A stretch of DNA of 64,000 nt from CADEDV01 sp964596345 (GCA_964596345.1 CAZQSZ010000004.1:372001-436000), one strand, 5' to 3'; counted from the first letter of the stretch, positions 17,080 through 26,945 are shown. Numbers and translations are program-made. Notes: a model not told the origin generated them from the sequence alone.

Positions 17080-17727
17080 TTACTCAAATATCCAGAGCAG
17101 GACAGGTTTTTTGGAAGCACTGATGATCGGCTTTAATTGCAATAAATAGCCCGGAGCCACAGTAGGGCAGCCATCACTCTGGCATATCTCCTCATTTGTT
17201 TCTGTCTCCGGAACACATTCATGCCCGTGCAGCACTACATATCGTTCAAAAGCTTTATCATTTGTTTTATCTAACCCATGCAATTTGAAAGCAAGACCAA
17301 AGCGGCCATTATAAGAATAACCGATCTTATACTTTCCCAATGAAGTACAGCCGCATCCAACGGTATTGCCATATTTTCTTCCTTCCAGCCAGTTCTCATT
17401 ACAGCGGCCATGTGTAACCAGTCCGCTGTTTTGCAGGGTGTCTTTTTTCAGATTGTAAACAAAAAAACGATTTTGGGAAGAAGGTAGGCTCATATCCACT
17501 AAAAAGCAGATCTGCCCGTTGTAATTATGCTGTTCTGTAAATGATTTTGCGAGAGTGGCTTTGCTCTTTAATTTTTCAAGGGTGGTTTTGCTGAGCCCTC
17601 TTTCCTTATCAACAACAACAGGGTGTTTGGCTGCTATTGTTTTCAATGTGCCTGAACCCGATAACCAGGCATAGGCTATTAACCCAAGCGAGAGAATAAT
17701 AGTGGAAGTGATGAATAATTTCTTCAT
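17080..17727 (-). CDS. Exported L,D-transpeptidase-like murein enzyme (YkuD_2 type)
   Basis: A 215-residue protein with an N-terminal signal anchor (residues ~3-23). The C-terminal catalytic domain carries the L,D-transpeptidase pattern: a His in VVLHGHE (~167) and catalytic C187 in CQSDGCPTV. GNTVGCGCTSLGKYKIG is also typical of the YkuD_2 group found in the Bacteroidota. It would cross-link or trim peptidoglycan in the periplasm. ATG 17727 gives a proper signal peptide; a further Met 14 codons upstream does not. It lies downstream of dxs, beyond a palindromic terminator. Confidence 0.85.
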   Translation of the reverse strand: MKKLFITSTIILSLGLIAYAWLSGSGTLKTIAAKHPVVVDKERGLSKTTLEKLKSKATLAKSFTEQHNYNGQICFLVDMSLPSSQNRFFVYNLKKDTLQNSGLVTHGRCNENWLEGRKYGNTVGCGCTSLGKYKIGYSYNGRFGLAFKLHGLDKTNDKAFERYVVLHGHECVPETETNEEICQSDGCPTVAPGYLLQLKPIISASKKPVLLWIFE

Positions 17728-17780
17728 ACCGGTATGCAGTGGTAAGACACCTAACGGTAAAGATTCCATACCTGGTCTAA

Positions 17781-17818
17781 AGAAAAACTTAAAATCGGTA
17801 CCGATTTTAAGTTTTTCT
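17781..17818 (-). terminator. Perfect 38-bp palindrome after dxs, probable terminator
   Basis: Arms 17781-17799 and 17800-17818 are exact reverse complements with no spacer: AGAAAAACTTAAAATCGGT and its complement. On the minus strand it starts nine bases after the dxs stop and ends in TTTTTCT, so it can form a long hairpin with a U-rich 3' arm. Confidence 0.7.
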
Positions 17819-17826
17819 CAGACTAT

Positions 17827-19764
17827 TTATTGGAGAACAGATTGACTAACGCTGACATTTACTTTCATCATATCCCTTACCGCATCTGCAATAGCAGGAG
17901 CATCATAGCCACATTCACGGTGCAGTTCTTTAGGAGTACCATGCTCTACCAGCCTGTCCGGAATGCCCAGGATTTTTACATCATTCTTATAACCATGCCT
18001 GGCCATGAATTCAAGCACAGCACTTCCAAAACCACCCTCTACTGTTCCGTCTTCTACCGTGATCAGTTTTGGATATTGCCGGCAGGCTTCATGTAATAAA
18101 ACTTCATCCAATGGTTTTACAAAACGCATATCATAATGACCGGGATTCAATCCATCGTTTCTTAATTCACGGATGGCAGCTGCAGCAAAATTGCCGGGAT
18201 GACCTATTGAAAGGATAGCGATATCTTTTCCTTCTTTTAATTTTCTTCCGGTACCGATGGTGATCTCTTTCATTTCTGTTTTCCAGTCCGGCATTGTACC
18301 CTCACCTCTCGGGTAGCGGATTACAAAAGGAAGTTTAGTGGAATCTAATTGTGCCGTGAACATCAGGTTGCGCAGCTCACTTTCATTCATTGGTGCACTG
18401 ATGATCATATTAGGAATACAACGGAAATAAGCAATATCATAACAGCCATGGTGAGTAGGGCCGTCATCGCCTACCAGGCCTGCACGGTCCAGGCAGAAGA
18501 TCACCGGCAGTTTTTGTATCGCTGCATCATGCACCACCTGGTCATAAGCTCTTTGCATGAAGGAGGAATAAATATTACAGAACACTTTCATTCCCTGTGT
18601 GGCCATACCGGCACTAAGTGTTACTGCATGTTGTTCGGCAATACCCACGTCAAAAGCCCGGTGCGGCATTTTCTCCATCATGAATTTCAGGGAAGAACCT
18701 GATGGCATGGCAGGAGTAACACCAAATACTTTATCATTTTGTTCCGCCAGTTCGATCATGGTGTGACCAAATACATCCTGGTATTTGGGAGGCTGGGGAA
18801 GGTCGTATTGCTTTTTCTGAATTTCACCGGTCACTTTATCAAACAAGCCGGGAGCATGCCACTTGGTCTGGTCTTTTTCTGCCAGTGCATACCCTTTGCC
18901 TTTGATAGTGATGATATGCAGGATCTTGGGACCGGGAATTTCACGCAGATCTTTTAAGGTATCAACCAGTTTGGCCACATTGTGGCCATCAATCGGCCCA
19001 AAATATCGCAGCTTTAATGCTTCAAAAAGGTTAGCACTGCTGCTGACCATCCCTTTCATACCCTCGGCCAGTTTATGTGCCATGGCCCTGGTGAAATGTT
19101 TGCCGACCGGCAGTTTGCCCATCAGTTTCCAGACATCATCTTTTACTTTATTGTAGGTCGGGGAGGTAGTGATATCAGTTAAATATTCTTTGAGTGCACC
19201 TACATTCGGGTCAATGCCCATGCAATTATCATTCAAAATGATCAGCATATCAGAATCAGCCACACCGGCATGGTTCATTCCTTCAAAAGCAAGGCCTGCT
19301 GTCATCGCCCCATCACCGATAACGGCTACCACTTTCCTGTCTTTTTCCCCTTTGTATTTAGCCGCCATGGCCATTCCCAATGCTGCAGAAATGGAAGTGG
19401 AAGAGTGTCCTACTCCAAATGTATCATATTCACTTTCGCTTCTTTTGGGGAAGCCACTGATTCCATTGTATTTTCTGTTAGTAGGAAAATTATCACGGCG
19501 CCCGGTCAGTATCTTGTGTCCGTAAGCCTGGTGGCCTACATCCCATACCAGTTGGTCATACGGCGTATTGTACACGTAATGCAGGGCCGTGGTAAGTTCC
19601 ACTACGCCAAGGCTGGCGCCGAAATGCCCGCCATGAACACTTACAACGTCAATAATGTATTGCCTTAATTCATCACAAACCTGGTGAAGTTTTTCACGGG
19701 GAAGTTTCTTCAGGTCGGCGGGTGAATCGATGGTTTTTAGCAAAGGACCGGGTGTGATTTCCAT
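17827..19764 (-). CDS. dxs: 1-deoxy-D-xylulose-5-phosphate synthase
   Basis: A 645-residue TPP enzyme condensing pyruvate and glyceraldehyde-3-phosphate, the first step of the MEP isoprenoid pathway. Features in order are the N-terminal LKKLPREKLHQVCDELR, GHFGASLGVVELT, the TPP motif GDGAMTAG continuing to the LNDN metal ligand (NDNCMGID), RAFDVGIAEQHAV with the catalytic Glu, and DRAGLVGDDGPTHHG. Length is normal. A TACTTTTA box on the minus strand (19783-19790) lies just upstream. Confidence 0.96.
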   Translation of the reverse strand: MEITPGPLLKTIDSPADLKKLPREKLHQVCDELRQYIIDVVSVHGGHFGASLGVVELTTALHYVYNTPYDQLVWDVGHQAYGHKILTGRRDNFPTNRKYNGISGFPKRSESEYDTFGVGHSSTSISAALGMAMAAKYKGEKDRKVVAVIGDGAMTAGLAFEGMNHAGVADSDMLIILNDNCMGIDPNVGALKEYLTDITTSPTYNKVKDDVWKLMGKLPVGKHFTRAMAHKLAEGMKGMVSSSANLFEALKLRYFGPIDGHNVAKLVDTLKDLREIPGPKILHIITIKGKGYALAEKDQTKWHAPGLFDKVTGEIQKKQYDLPQPPKYQDVFGHTMIELAEQNDKVFGVTPAMPSGSSLKFMMEKMPHRAFDVGIAEQHAVTLSAGMATQGMKVFCNIYSSFMQRAYDQVVHDAAIQKLPVIFCLDRAGLVGDDGPTHHGCYDIAYFRCIPNMIISAPMNESELRNLMFTAQLDSTKLPFVIRYPRGEGTMPDWKTEMKEITIGTGRKLKEGKDIAILSIGHPGNFAAAAIRELRNDGLNPGHYDMRFVKPLDEVLLHEACRQYPKLITVEDGTVEGGFGSAVLEFMARHGYKNDVKILGIPDRLVEHGTPKELHRECGYDAPAIADAVRDMMKVNVSVSQSVLQ

Positions 19765-19782
19765 GCATCAAGTTTAACGTTG

Positions 19783-19790
19783 TAAAAGTA
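19783..19790 (-). promoter_or_regulatory. Candidate -7 promoter box of dxs
   Basis: The minus strand reads TACTTTTA, seven of eight matches to TAnnTTTG, about 18 bases before the dxs ATG. No convincing -33 element was found. Confidence 0.35.
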
Positions 19791-19950
19791 GTATTTTCGG
19801 TTGAGCCTTTTGGTAAAGATTGTCTAACAATTTAAATGGCAGGAGGTTGAGTTCAGTCAATGTTTTTGGCAACAAACCGGTGACTTCAGCCTCCCATTTG
19901 TAAAACCAATTCCCCACTGGTATATTTAGGGGGTAGCCGGGGTGGCCGGA

Positions 19951-21048
19951 ATGGTTAGATTTGCTGCTATGAGATACGGAAATGGACGATATTGGTTATT
20001 CCAGGCGATAGGTTGGGGAAGTTTTGCCCTGATCTATATCTTTTTCGCTTTTTCGTTTGACCAGTTAAAAACCAGCTTTTTTCTCCGGCTTGGCGTCTTT
20101 TTGGCGCTTGGCGTCTTTTGTTCTCACCTGATGCGGGTCGTTATCATCCGCCTGGGGCTGCTGCAAAAAAACCTGAATGCCCAGATCCTGCAATTTTTCA
20201 TCATCACGTTTTCACTGGCTTTTTTTGTTTCCTTTCTGTATGTGGAAACGCTGGTGCTGACCGGCTTATTAAAAAATAATGACACGGAACTCCTGAACAG
20301 GAAGGGTTATAGCTATTGGTTTAATATCTGGCTGCTGGTGTTGAACAATGCTTTTTTATATTTCCTTTTGTTCTTTATCTGGAACCTGATCTATTTTGTC
20401 TATCACTATGTAGAAAAAAGCAGGCGTCAGCAATTAGATACACTGAAACTGGAAGCCCTGGTCAGAGATCTTGAATTAAAAACGATCAAAGCACATATCA
20501 ACCCGCATTTTATTTTTAATTCATTGAACAGTATCCGGGCATTGGTGGATGAAAACCCTCAACGGGCCCGGGCGGCGGTGACCGAACTGAGCAATATTCT
20601 TCGCAGCAGTATGCAGACGGATAAAGTGGAAAGGGTGCCTTTTGAACGGGAATTGAATATCGTAAAAGATTACTTAGCACTGGAGAATATGCGTTTTGAA
20701 GACCGGCTTAGGGTGGAATATGAAATTGATGAGGACACCCTGGATCAGCCAGTACCGCCGATGATGCTGCAAACCCTGGTGGAAAATGCAATTAAGCATG
20801 GTATCAGCAAACAGATCGGGGGTGGTGTTGTCCGTATCATTTCTGATTTTAAAGGAGCCTACCATGAACTGGCTGTCCAGAATACCGGGTTCCTGAATGG
20901 CTATTCCTCAAGCAACGAAGGATTTGGAATTTCAAGTACCACCAACCGCCTGAATCTTTTATACGGAGATAAAGCTAAATTTGAGATAAAACAGCTTTCA
21001 CCTTCGCTGGTGGAAGCCAGGGTAATGATACCTTTTGATGCCAATTAA
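19951..21048 (+). CDS. LytS-type sensor histidine kinase
   Basis: A membrane kinase of about 365 residues. Four hydrophobic segments occupy residues ~13-150, followed by a coiled coil and a His_kinase domain with the signature HINPHFIFNSLNSIRAL, whose NPHF His is the phospho-acceptor. The ATPase part has VENAIKHG (N box), and GFGISSTTNRL replaces the usual G2 region. Possible starts are GTG 19942, ATG 19951 and ATG 19969; the last also gives a family-like N-terminus. It partners the LytTR regulator that follows after 10 bases. A TATATTTA box at 19921-19928 may be its -7 element. Confidence 0.9.
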   Translation: MVRFAAMRYGNGRYWLFQAIGWGSFALIYIFFAFSFDQLKTSFFLRLGVFLALGVFCSHLMRVVIIRLGLLQKNLNAQILQFFIITFSLAFFVSFLYVETLVLTGLLKNNDTELLNRKGYSYWFNIWLLVLNNAFLYFLLFFIWNLIYFVYHYVEKSRRQQLDTLKLEALVRDLELKTIKAHINPHFIFNSLNSIRALVDENPQRARAAVTELSNILRSSMQTDKVERVPFERELNIVKDYLALENMRFEDRLRVEYEIDEDTLDQPVPPMMLQTLVENAIKHGISKQIGGGVVRIISDFKGAYHELAVQNTGFLNGYSSSNEGFGISSTTNRLNLLYGDKAKFEIKQLSPSLVEARVMIPFDAN

Positions 21049-21058
21049 AACAAGTCAC

Positions 21059-21787
21059 ATGAGAGCAATTATTATCGATGATGAACGCCTGGCAAGGGCC
21101 GAACTTAAAAAGCTGTTACAGGATTTTCCGGAAGTGGAAGTAATTGATGAAGCAGCGAATGCGGAAGAGGGGATCAGCAAAATCGAAAGTCAGCGGCCAG
21201 ACCTTATTTTTTTAGATATCCAGATGCCGGGCAAAACCGGGTTTGATATGTTGTCTGACCTGGAACGTTCACCTCAGGTGATCTTTACAACCGCTTATGA
21301 TGAATTTGCCTTAAAAGCGTTTGAAGTAAACGCCCTGGACTACCTGTTGAAACCCGTAGAGCCCAAGCGCCTTGCTGATGCGATCCAGAAATTACACCTG
21401 GCTGAGAATAAAGAGGCGAGACCACTGACAGAGAATACGAACAACAGTATCCTGGGAGAACATGACCAGGTATTTGTAAAAGATGGTGAACGATGCTGGT
21501 TTGTAAAACTGAACGAGATCCGCTTATTTGAAAGCGTAGGTAACTATGCTAAAGTGTTTTTTGGCCCGAATAAACCGTTAATACTAAAATCGCTGAATGC
21601 ACTCGAGGAAAGACTGGATGAAAAATTCTTTTTCCGGGCCAACCGCAAGCATATTGTGAACCTGCGGATGATCGAGAAGATTGAACCCTATTTCAATGGC
21701 GGTTTATTATTGGAGCTGAAAGGCGGCGAGAAGATAGAAGTGAGCCGCAGGCAGACCGTAAAGTTCAAAGAAATGATGAGTTTATAA
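21059..21787 (+). CDS. LytTR-family response regulator
   Basis: A 242-residue regulator. The receiver domain has D7-D8, phospho-acceptor D53 (FLDIQMPGKTG), Thr (FTTAYDEFALKAF) and Lys (LLKPV). The C-terminal LytTR DNA-binding domain (residues ~135-242) shows VFVKDGERCWFVKLNEIRLFES, NYAKVFF and FFRANRKHIVNL. An upstream in-frame Met (21035) lies inside the kinase gene, so ATG 21059 is chosen. It forms a two-gene operon with the LytS kinase and may continue into the peptidase gene 31 bases downstream. Confidence 0.94.
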   Translation: MRAIIIDDERLARAELKKLLQDFPEVEVIDEAANAEEGISKIESQRPDLIFLDIQMPGKTGFDMLSDLERSPQVIFTTAYDEFALKAFEVNALDYLLKPVEPKRLADAIQKLHLAENKEARPLTENTNNSILGEHDQVFVKDGERCWFVKLNEIRLFESVGNYAKVFFGPNKPLILKSLNALEERLDEKFFFRANRKHIVNLRMIEKIEPYFNGGLLLELKGGEKIEVSRRQTVKFKEMMSL

Positions 21788-21818
21788 GATTGATTGAATA
21801 AAAGCAGAAACGAAAACA

Positions 21819-23102
21819 ATGAAGAAATACATGTTACTGGGGTTGTTGATAACAACAACCTCTTTTTTGTGGGCCCAAAAGATCGAAGATATTATTACGA
21901 CCAAAGAAGCAGAACGTATCGAACGGTTTTTAGCTTCGGACGAGATGCGGGGCCGCCGCACTTTCTCACCTGAAATTGATAAAGCAGCTGACTTTATTGC
22001 TGCTGAATTTAAACAGGCAGGTTTAAAGCCGGCGACGGGGAATGCTGACTTTAAACAAGCTTTTGCCATGGTGCGGCCAAAATTCATTAGTGCAGCAGCA
22101 AAGCTGGATGAGGTGGTGATAGAGCAGAAGAATATTATTGTCGTTACCTGCACCCCGGAATTGAAAATTGACCAGACGTCTGGTTATGAAACAGTCTTTA
22201 TAAAAGCAGGGGGTAATATCCGCCGGGAGGCCAGCGCATTCGTCAATGCCAATAAGAATTTGGTGGTACTGGTAGATGAAAGCCTGGCAGCGGATTTTCC
22301 AAGATTAGCAGCTTTTAAACGTTCTATTTTCAAAACGGATAAATCGGTCATATTCATCCTTAGCAGTCTGGTTCCTAAAAATTACTCGATCGAGGCTAAG
22401 CATGAAATAACAGAGCAGCAACTGGCTAACGTGGTCGGTATCCTGCCGGGAAAAAGCAAGAAAGACGAATATGTGGTATTCTCCGGGCATTATGATCATA
22501 TTGGAGTGGGGAAGCCGGTTGATGGCGATTCTATTTTCAATGGTGCCAATGATGATGCTGCCGGAACAACTGCAGTTATTTTGCTGGCAAAATATTTTAA
22601 AGCAGCAGGTAATAATGAAAGGACCATCGTATTCGCTGCATTTACTGCTGAGGAAGTGGGAGGTTATGGTTCACAATATTTTTCCCGCCAGTTCGATCCT
22701 GCCAGGGTGATGGCTATGTTCAATATCGAAATGATCGGAACGGAAAGTAAATGGGGGAAGAACTCTGCTTATATCACCGGCTATGAAAAGACAGATATGG
22801 GACAGATCCTGGAGAAAAACCTGGCAGGCACCGGTTTTACTTTCTATCCGGATCCGTACCCCACACAGCAGTTATTTTATCGTTCGGATAATGCCACGCT
22901 TGCAAGACTGGGAGTTCCGGCGCATACAATTTCCACGTCTAAGATGGATAATGAGCCGAACTATCATAAAGTATCAGATCATGTGGAGACACTGGATATG
23001 GAGAATATGGCCATGATCATCCGTTCCATTGCGCTGAGTGCAAAAGGAATTATTGCCGGTAAAGAAACACCATCAAGGGTTAAAGTGGAAGAATTAAGAT
23101 AA
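21819..23102 (+). CDS. Exported M28-family metallopeptidase
   Basis: A 427-residue protein with a signal peptide ending near residue 19 (SFLWAQ). The catalytic M28 domain (residues ~205-410) has zinc ligands H224 (SGHYDHIG), D245 (GANDDAAGT), general base/ligand E278-E279 (TAEEVGGYG) and later Asp and His (HKVSDHVETLD region). M28 enzymes are usually aminopeptidases acting outside the cytoplasm. It ends four bases from the convergent DUF922 gene. A second, diverged M28 protein is encoded at 29790. Confidence 0.88.
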   Translation: MKKYMLLGLLITTTSFLWAQKIEDIITTKEAERIERFLASDEMRGRRTFSPEIDKAADFIAAEFKQAGLKPATGNADFKQAFAMVRPKFISAAAKLDEVVIEQKNIIVVTCTPELKIDQTSGYETVFIKAGGNIRREASAFVNANKNLVVLVDESLAADFPRLAAFKRSIFKTDKSVIFILSSLVPKNYSIEAKHEITEQQLANVVGILPGKSKKDEYVVFSGHYDHIGVGKPVDGDSIFNGANDDAAGTTAVILLAKYFKAAGNNERTIVFAAFTAEEVGGYGSQYFSRQFDPARVMAMFNIEMIGTESKWGKNSAYITGYEKTDMGQILEKNLAGTGFTFYPDPYPTQQLFYRSDNATLARLGVPAHTISTSKMDNEPNYHKVSDHVETLDMENMAMIIRSIALSAKGIIAGKETPSRVKVEELR

Positions 23103-23106
23103 GCGA

Positions 23107-23655
23107 TCAGGGATAGTTGGCATAGGCACTATACTCGTTCAGCAGGGACTGTATCTTACTGAGCCATTCCGCCTGCTTTTCTTTATTGATGCTGTGATTG
23201 GTTTCCTTATCATACAGGTTCTGCGTGGATTCTCTTTCCTGCATGATGGCATCATAAATCTTTTTCAGGTCCTTCTGAAAGGATTTTTTATTGAATGTAT
23301 AGTTGCTCATTTCTTTATGCAGCTTGCGGGCAAAGATCTCTGCAATATCAAAATGGCCCTGTTCATGGCTTAAAATATAATCAGTCTTATGTAAGACCCA
23401 GGAACGGTCTTTTGAAAAACGGCAATGGATAAAATAGCTGAAATTATTATTACTGATCTTGTATTCTATACCGACATAGGTACTCGTGGTGGCTGCCGCA
23501 TCAGAGGCAGGGTTGGGTTTGGCTTTGTAATCATTCCAGGTAAGCTTACGGGAGGCACTCCATTCGATCGTTTCTTCATTACTGTCCTGGGCAAGTCCGG
23601 CAGATGAAAAGAAAAGCGCAATGACGGGTAAGTATTTAAGGGATATCCTTAGCAT
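23107..23655 (-). CDS. Exported DUF922-like putative zinc protease
   Basis: A 182-residue protein with a signal peptide (MLRISLKYLPVIALFFSSAGLAQ). The mature part begins with EWSASRKLTWNDYKAKPN and contains H97-E-Q-G-H101 in a helix (ILSHEQGHFDIAEIFARKLHK), the HExxH-like motif of DUF922 proteins. The C-terminal half is helical. Proteolytic activity is predicted for the family but not, to my knowledge, well established. It is monocistronic by its position. Confidence 0.75.
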   Translation of the reverse strand: MLRISLKYLPVIALFFSSAGLAQDSNEETIEWSASRKLTWNDYKAKPNPASDAAATTSTYVGIEYKISNNNFSYFIHCRFSKDRSWVLHKTDYILSHEQGHFDIAEIFARKLHKEMSNYTFNKKSFQKDLKKIYDAIMQERESTQNLYDKETNHSINKEKQAEWLSKIQSLLNEYSAYANYP

Positions 23656-23711
23656 ATTTTATGAACGTAAGGTCGCAATAAAAATTTTAAGCTTGTTCCG
23701 GATACCCGTTA

Positions 23712-23751
23712 AAGAAAATAAAAACCCCGGCAACAGGAGAGTCTGCCGGGG
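23712..23751 (-). terminator. Intrinsic terminator of pckA
   Basis: CCCCGGCA (23725-23732) pairs with TGCCGGGG (23744-23751). On the minus strand the hairpin is followed by TTTTTATTTTC. It lies 30 bases after the pckA stop. Confidence 0.9.
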
Positions 23752-23780
23752 CCAACGAGAACAACCGTCCAGGTTGTATC

Positions 23781-25385
23781 TTAAATCTTTGGTGCTGCAG
23801 CCAGGATTTCTGCAGATACACCCGATGCATATTTTTCAAAGTTCTTAGTGAACAAACCAGCCAGGTAGCTGGCCTTTTCATCATAAGCATTTTTATCAGC
23901 CCATGTATTGCGGGGATTCAATACTTCTGCGGGAACATCGGGGCAGGAGATAGGCATGGCAACCCCAAAAACAGGGTGCGTTTCAAACAGGGCATTCTCC
24001 AGCTTTCCTTCCAATGCCGCAGTGATCATCGCTCTTGTATATTTCAGTTTCATCCGGTTACCGATGCCATAAGGCCCGCCTGTCCAGCCGGTATTGATCA
24101 TCCATACATTCACATTGTTCTCCTGCATTTTTTGTCCCAGCATCTGGGCATATTTACCGGGATGCAGGGGAAGAAATGGTGCACCAAAGCAGGCACTAAA
24201 AGTGGGTTTCGGTTCTGTAACACCAGCCTCGGTGCCAGCCACTTTTGCAGTATAGCCGGAAATAAACTGGTACATCGCCTGCCCGGCTGTTAATTTAGAA
24301 ACCGGTGGCAATACACCAAATGCATCGCAGGTCAGAAAGAAAATATTTTTTGGCAAGCCACCCACAGAAGGTTCCTGTGCATTGCTGATAAAATGTAACG
24401 GATAAGAAACCCTGGTATTTTCTGTAATAGAAGCATCATCAAAATTGATCTTATTCGTACCGGGATAGAAAGTAACATTTTCCACTAAGGCGCCGGGGCG
24501 TATGGCATTGTATATTTCAGGTTCCTTTTCTTCAGTCAGGTTAATGGTCTTTGCATAACACCCTCCCTCAAAATTGAAGATATTGTCATCCGTCCAGGCA
24601 TGTTCATCATCACCGATCAGTTTGCGGTTGGGATCTGCACTCAGGGTTGTTTTACCGGTGCCGCTCAATCCGAAGAAGATCGCCGTATCACCATCATCAC
24701 CCATATTAGCGCTGCAATGCATACTCAATACATTCTTTTCATGTGGCAAGATGTAGTTGAGTATAGTGAAGATACCTTTCTTGGTTTCGCCGGTATAACC
24801 TGTTCCGGCGATCAGGATCATTTTATGTTTGAAAGAAACGATGGCTCCATTATGCTGGCGGGTGCCGCAAACAGAAGGGTCCAGCTTCAATCCAGGTACA
24901 GAGATCACATGCCAGTCGGGTTCAAAATTGTCTAACTCTTCTTCATCAGGCCGGAGGAACATATTATAGGCAAACAGGTTGTTCCAGGGTTTTTCATTCA
25001 CCACTCTTACATTCAGGCGGTAGCGGGGATCGGCACAGGCGTAACAGTCACGGACCCATATCTCAGGTAACTGGTCGAGATATTCGGTTACTTTTTTAAA
25101 AACAGTATCGAAGTATTTTGACTCGATCGGGATATTAAAATCATTCCAGTGAACAGAATCGGCAGTAGTCTCATCTTTAACAGTAAACTTATCCTTCGGG
25201 GATCGGCCGGTAAATTCACCGGTTTGAATCACCAGGGCACCTGTATCATTCAAAACACCTTCTCCAATACGTAAGGTGTCTTGTACTAATTCTTCAGGTG
25301 AAAGCTGGTAATGAATAGATTCTGTGTTCCGGAGGCCAATTTTTAATAGATGTTTGGTAGGGATAGTAATCGTTGGTACTGACAT
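23781..25385 (-). CDS. pckA: Phosphoenolpyruvate carboxykinase (ATP)
   Basis: A 534-residue cytoplasmic enzyme converting oxaloacetate and ATP to phosphoenolpyruvate in gluconeogenesis. Signatures are GEFTGRSPKDKF (residues ~56-67), the lysine/arginine-rich RYRLNVRVV, the kinase-1a P-loop GLSGTGKT (239-246) and the DDEHAW metal motif. A Met four codons upstream is also in frame; ATG 25385 gives the expected length. A well-formed promoter lies just upstream and a terminator just downstream, so it is a single-gene unit. Confidence 0.96.
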   Translation of the reverse strand: MSVPTITIPTKHLLKIGLRNTESIHYQLSPEELVQDTLRIGEGVLNDTGALVIQTGEFTGRSPKDKFTVKDETTADSVHWNDFNIPIESKYFDTVFKKVTEYLDQLPEIWVRDCYACADPRYRLNVRVVNEKPWNNLFAYNMFLRPDEEELDNFEPDWHVISVPGLKLDPSVCGTRQHNGAIVSFKHKMILIAGTGYTGETKKGIFTILNYILPHEKNVLSMHCSANMGDDGDTAIFFGLSGTGKTTLSADPNRKLIGDDEHAWTDDNIFNFEGGCYAKTINLTEEKEPEIYNAIRPGALVENVTFYPGTNKINFDDASITENTRVSYPLHFISNAQEPSVGGLPKNIFFLTCDAFGVLPPVSKLTAGQAMYQFISGYTAKVAGTEAGVTEPKPTFSACFGAPFLPLHPGKYAQMLGQKMQENNVNVWMINTGWTGGPYGIGNRMKLKYTRAMITAALEGKLENALFETHPVFGVAMPISCPDVPAEVLNPRNTWADKNAYDEKASYLAGLFTKNFEKYASGVSAEILAAAPKI

Positions 25386-25411
25386 ATGAGCAAGCATATT
25401 TGGTGAAGCGA

Positions 25412-25444
25412 CAAAGGTAAGTCACAAACCTTGTTTTATACAAA
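25412..25444 (-). promoter_or_regulatory. Promoter of pckA
   Basis: Read on the minus strand, TTTG (25444-25441) and TACCTTTG (25419-25412) are separated by 21 bases. Both match the Bacteroidota -33/-7 consensus exactly. Transcription would begin near 25406, about 20 bases before the ATG. Confidence 0.7.
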
Positions 25445-25652
25445 CGGATGTTAGTGCTACACATTGGAAACTGCCTAATATTTTTAAGCTAATACTGTTC
25501 ATTTTCAAAATTTTAGGCTGAAAATTGAAGGCCATTAAAATCCTTGTAGTTTTTTTGAAAAACATCCATTTTTCACCCGGTTTGCTTGTTTTGTGATGAA
25601 AGTCAGGTGCCCGATATAAATGGTCGTTATCTTTAGCTCTAAATCCCTTTTC

Positions 25653-26945
25653 ATGAAGTATTTACCCCTGAATCCTGAGATTTTTATCCAAAACAGGAAG
25701 CGGTTTGCGAGCCAGTTGCAAAAAAACTCCATTGCCATCTTTGTAAGCAATGATGAAGTACCAAGTAATGGCGATGCGATCTACCGGTTTAAACAAAACA
25801 GCGATGTATTTTGGCTCAGCGGCATTACGCAGGAGGATAGTATGGTGATCCTGTTCCCGGATAACCCGGACCCGAAATACCGGGAAGTGCTGGTATTGGT
25901 TCGCCCCAATGAGCTAAAAGAAAAATGGGATGGGAAACGATTAAGGGTGAAGGAAGCACAGGATATCAGTGGTATTAAGACCATTGTGTGGGTGGACAGC
26001 CTGGATGGATTATTACAGCCCTGGATTCATTTAGCAGATACTATTTATCTCGATAGTAATGAGAACGACCGGAAAGCCAGTCTTGTCCGCACCCGGGACT
26101 ATCGCTTCATTGATGAAATGAAAAGCCGCTACCCGCTGCATAATTATGTAAGGGCCGCAAAGATCATGAAAGAACTGCGGGCTGTAAAAACGGCTTTCGA
26201 GGTGGAAGTGCTGCAACAAGCCATTGATATTACTGATACTACATTCCGTCGTTTACTGCAATTCATCAGGCCCGGTGTGATGGAGTACGAGATCGAAGCA
26301 GAAATTTTTCATTCGTTCCTGTCGCAACGGGCAACAGGGGAAGCATACGGGAGTATTATTGCCAGTGGGGACAGGGCCCGGACATTACATTATGTCTCCA
26401 ACAACCAGGAGTGCAGGGATGGCGAATTGATCCTGATGGATTTTGGTGCCGAGTACGGCGGCTATTGCGCTGACCTGACAAGAACGGTTCCTGTCAATGG
26501 AAAATTTACCCGCCGGCAGAAAACGGTTTATAATGCCTGTTTGCACTTACATGATTATGCAAAAAGTTTATTGAAGCCGGGCATCAGCATATTGGATTAT
26601 ACGGACAAAGTAGGAGAGGAAGCGACGCAACAATTCCTCAAGATCGGCTTGCTGAAAAAATCAGACGTGAAAAATGAAGACCCGGAGAACAGGGCTTACC
26701 GGAAATATTTGTATCACGGTATCTCGCATCACTTAGGAGTGGATGTACATGATCTTGGTACGAGGACCGAACCCATCAAAGCAGGAATGGTATTCACCGT
26801 CGAGCCCGGTATTTATATAGAAGAAGAACAAATGGGTATCCGGATAGAGAATAATCTCTGGATTACGAAGAACGGGAATAAGGACCTGATGAAGAATATT
26901 CCGATCACAGTAGAAGAAATTGAGGCATTGATGAAAAGGAAATAG
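25653..26945 (+). CDS. M24-family aminopeptidase P
   Basis: A 430-residue cytoplasmic Xaa-Pro aminopeptidase. The N-terminal creatinase-like domain (residues ~1-170) precedes a pita-bread catalytic domain with metal ligands in MDFGAEYGGYCADLTRT (two Asp), the His of HHLGVDVHD, and the two Glu of VEPGIYI and GIRIENN. Length is normal for the PepP group. ATG 25653 (MKYLPLNPEIF) is chosen over a Met 11 codons earlier. A TATCTTTA box (25628-25635) lies 18 bases upstream of the ATG. Confidence 0.92.
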   Translation: MKYLPLNPEIFIQNRKRFASQLQKNSIAIFVSNDEVPSNGDAIYRFKQNSDVFWLSGITQEDSMVILFPDNPDPKYREVLVLVRPNELKEKWDGKRLRVKEAQDISGIKTIVWVDSLDGLLQPWIHLADTIYLDSNENDRKASLVRTRDYRFIDEMKSRYPLHNYVRAAKIMKELRAVKTAFEVEVLQQAIDITDTTFRRLLQFIRPGVMEYEIEAEIFHSFLSQRATGEAYGSIIASGDRARTLHYVSNNQECRDGELILMDFGAEYGGYCADLTRTVPVNGKFTRRQKTVYNACLHLHDYAKSLLKPGISILDYTDKVGEEATQQFLKIGLLKKSDVKNEDPENRAYRKYLYHGISHHLGVDVHDLGTRTEPIKAGMVFTVEPGIYIEEEQMGIRIENNLWITKNGNKDLMKNIPITVEEIEALMKRK

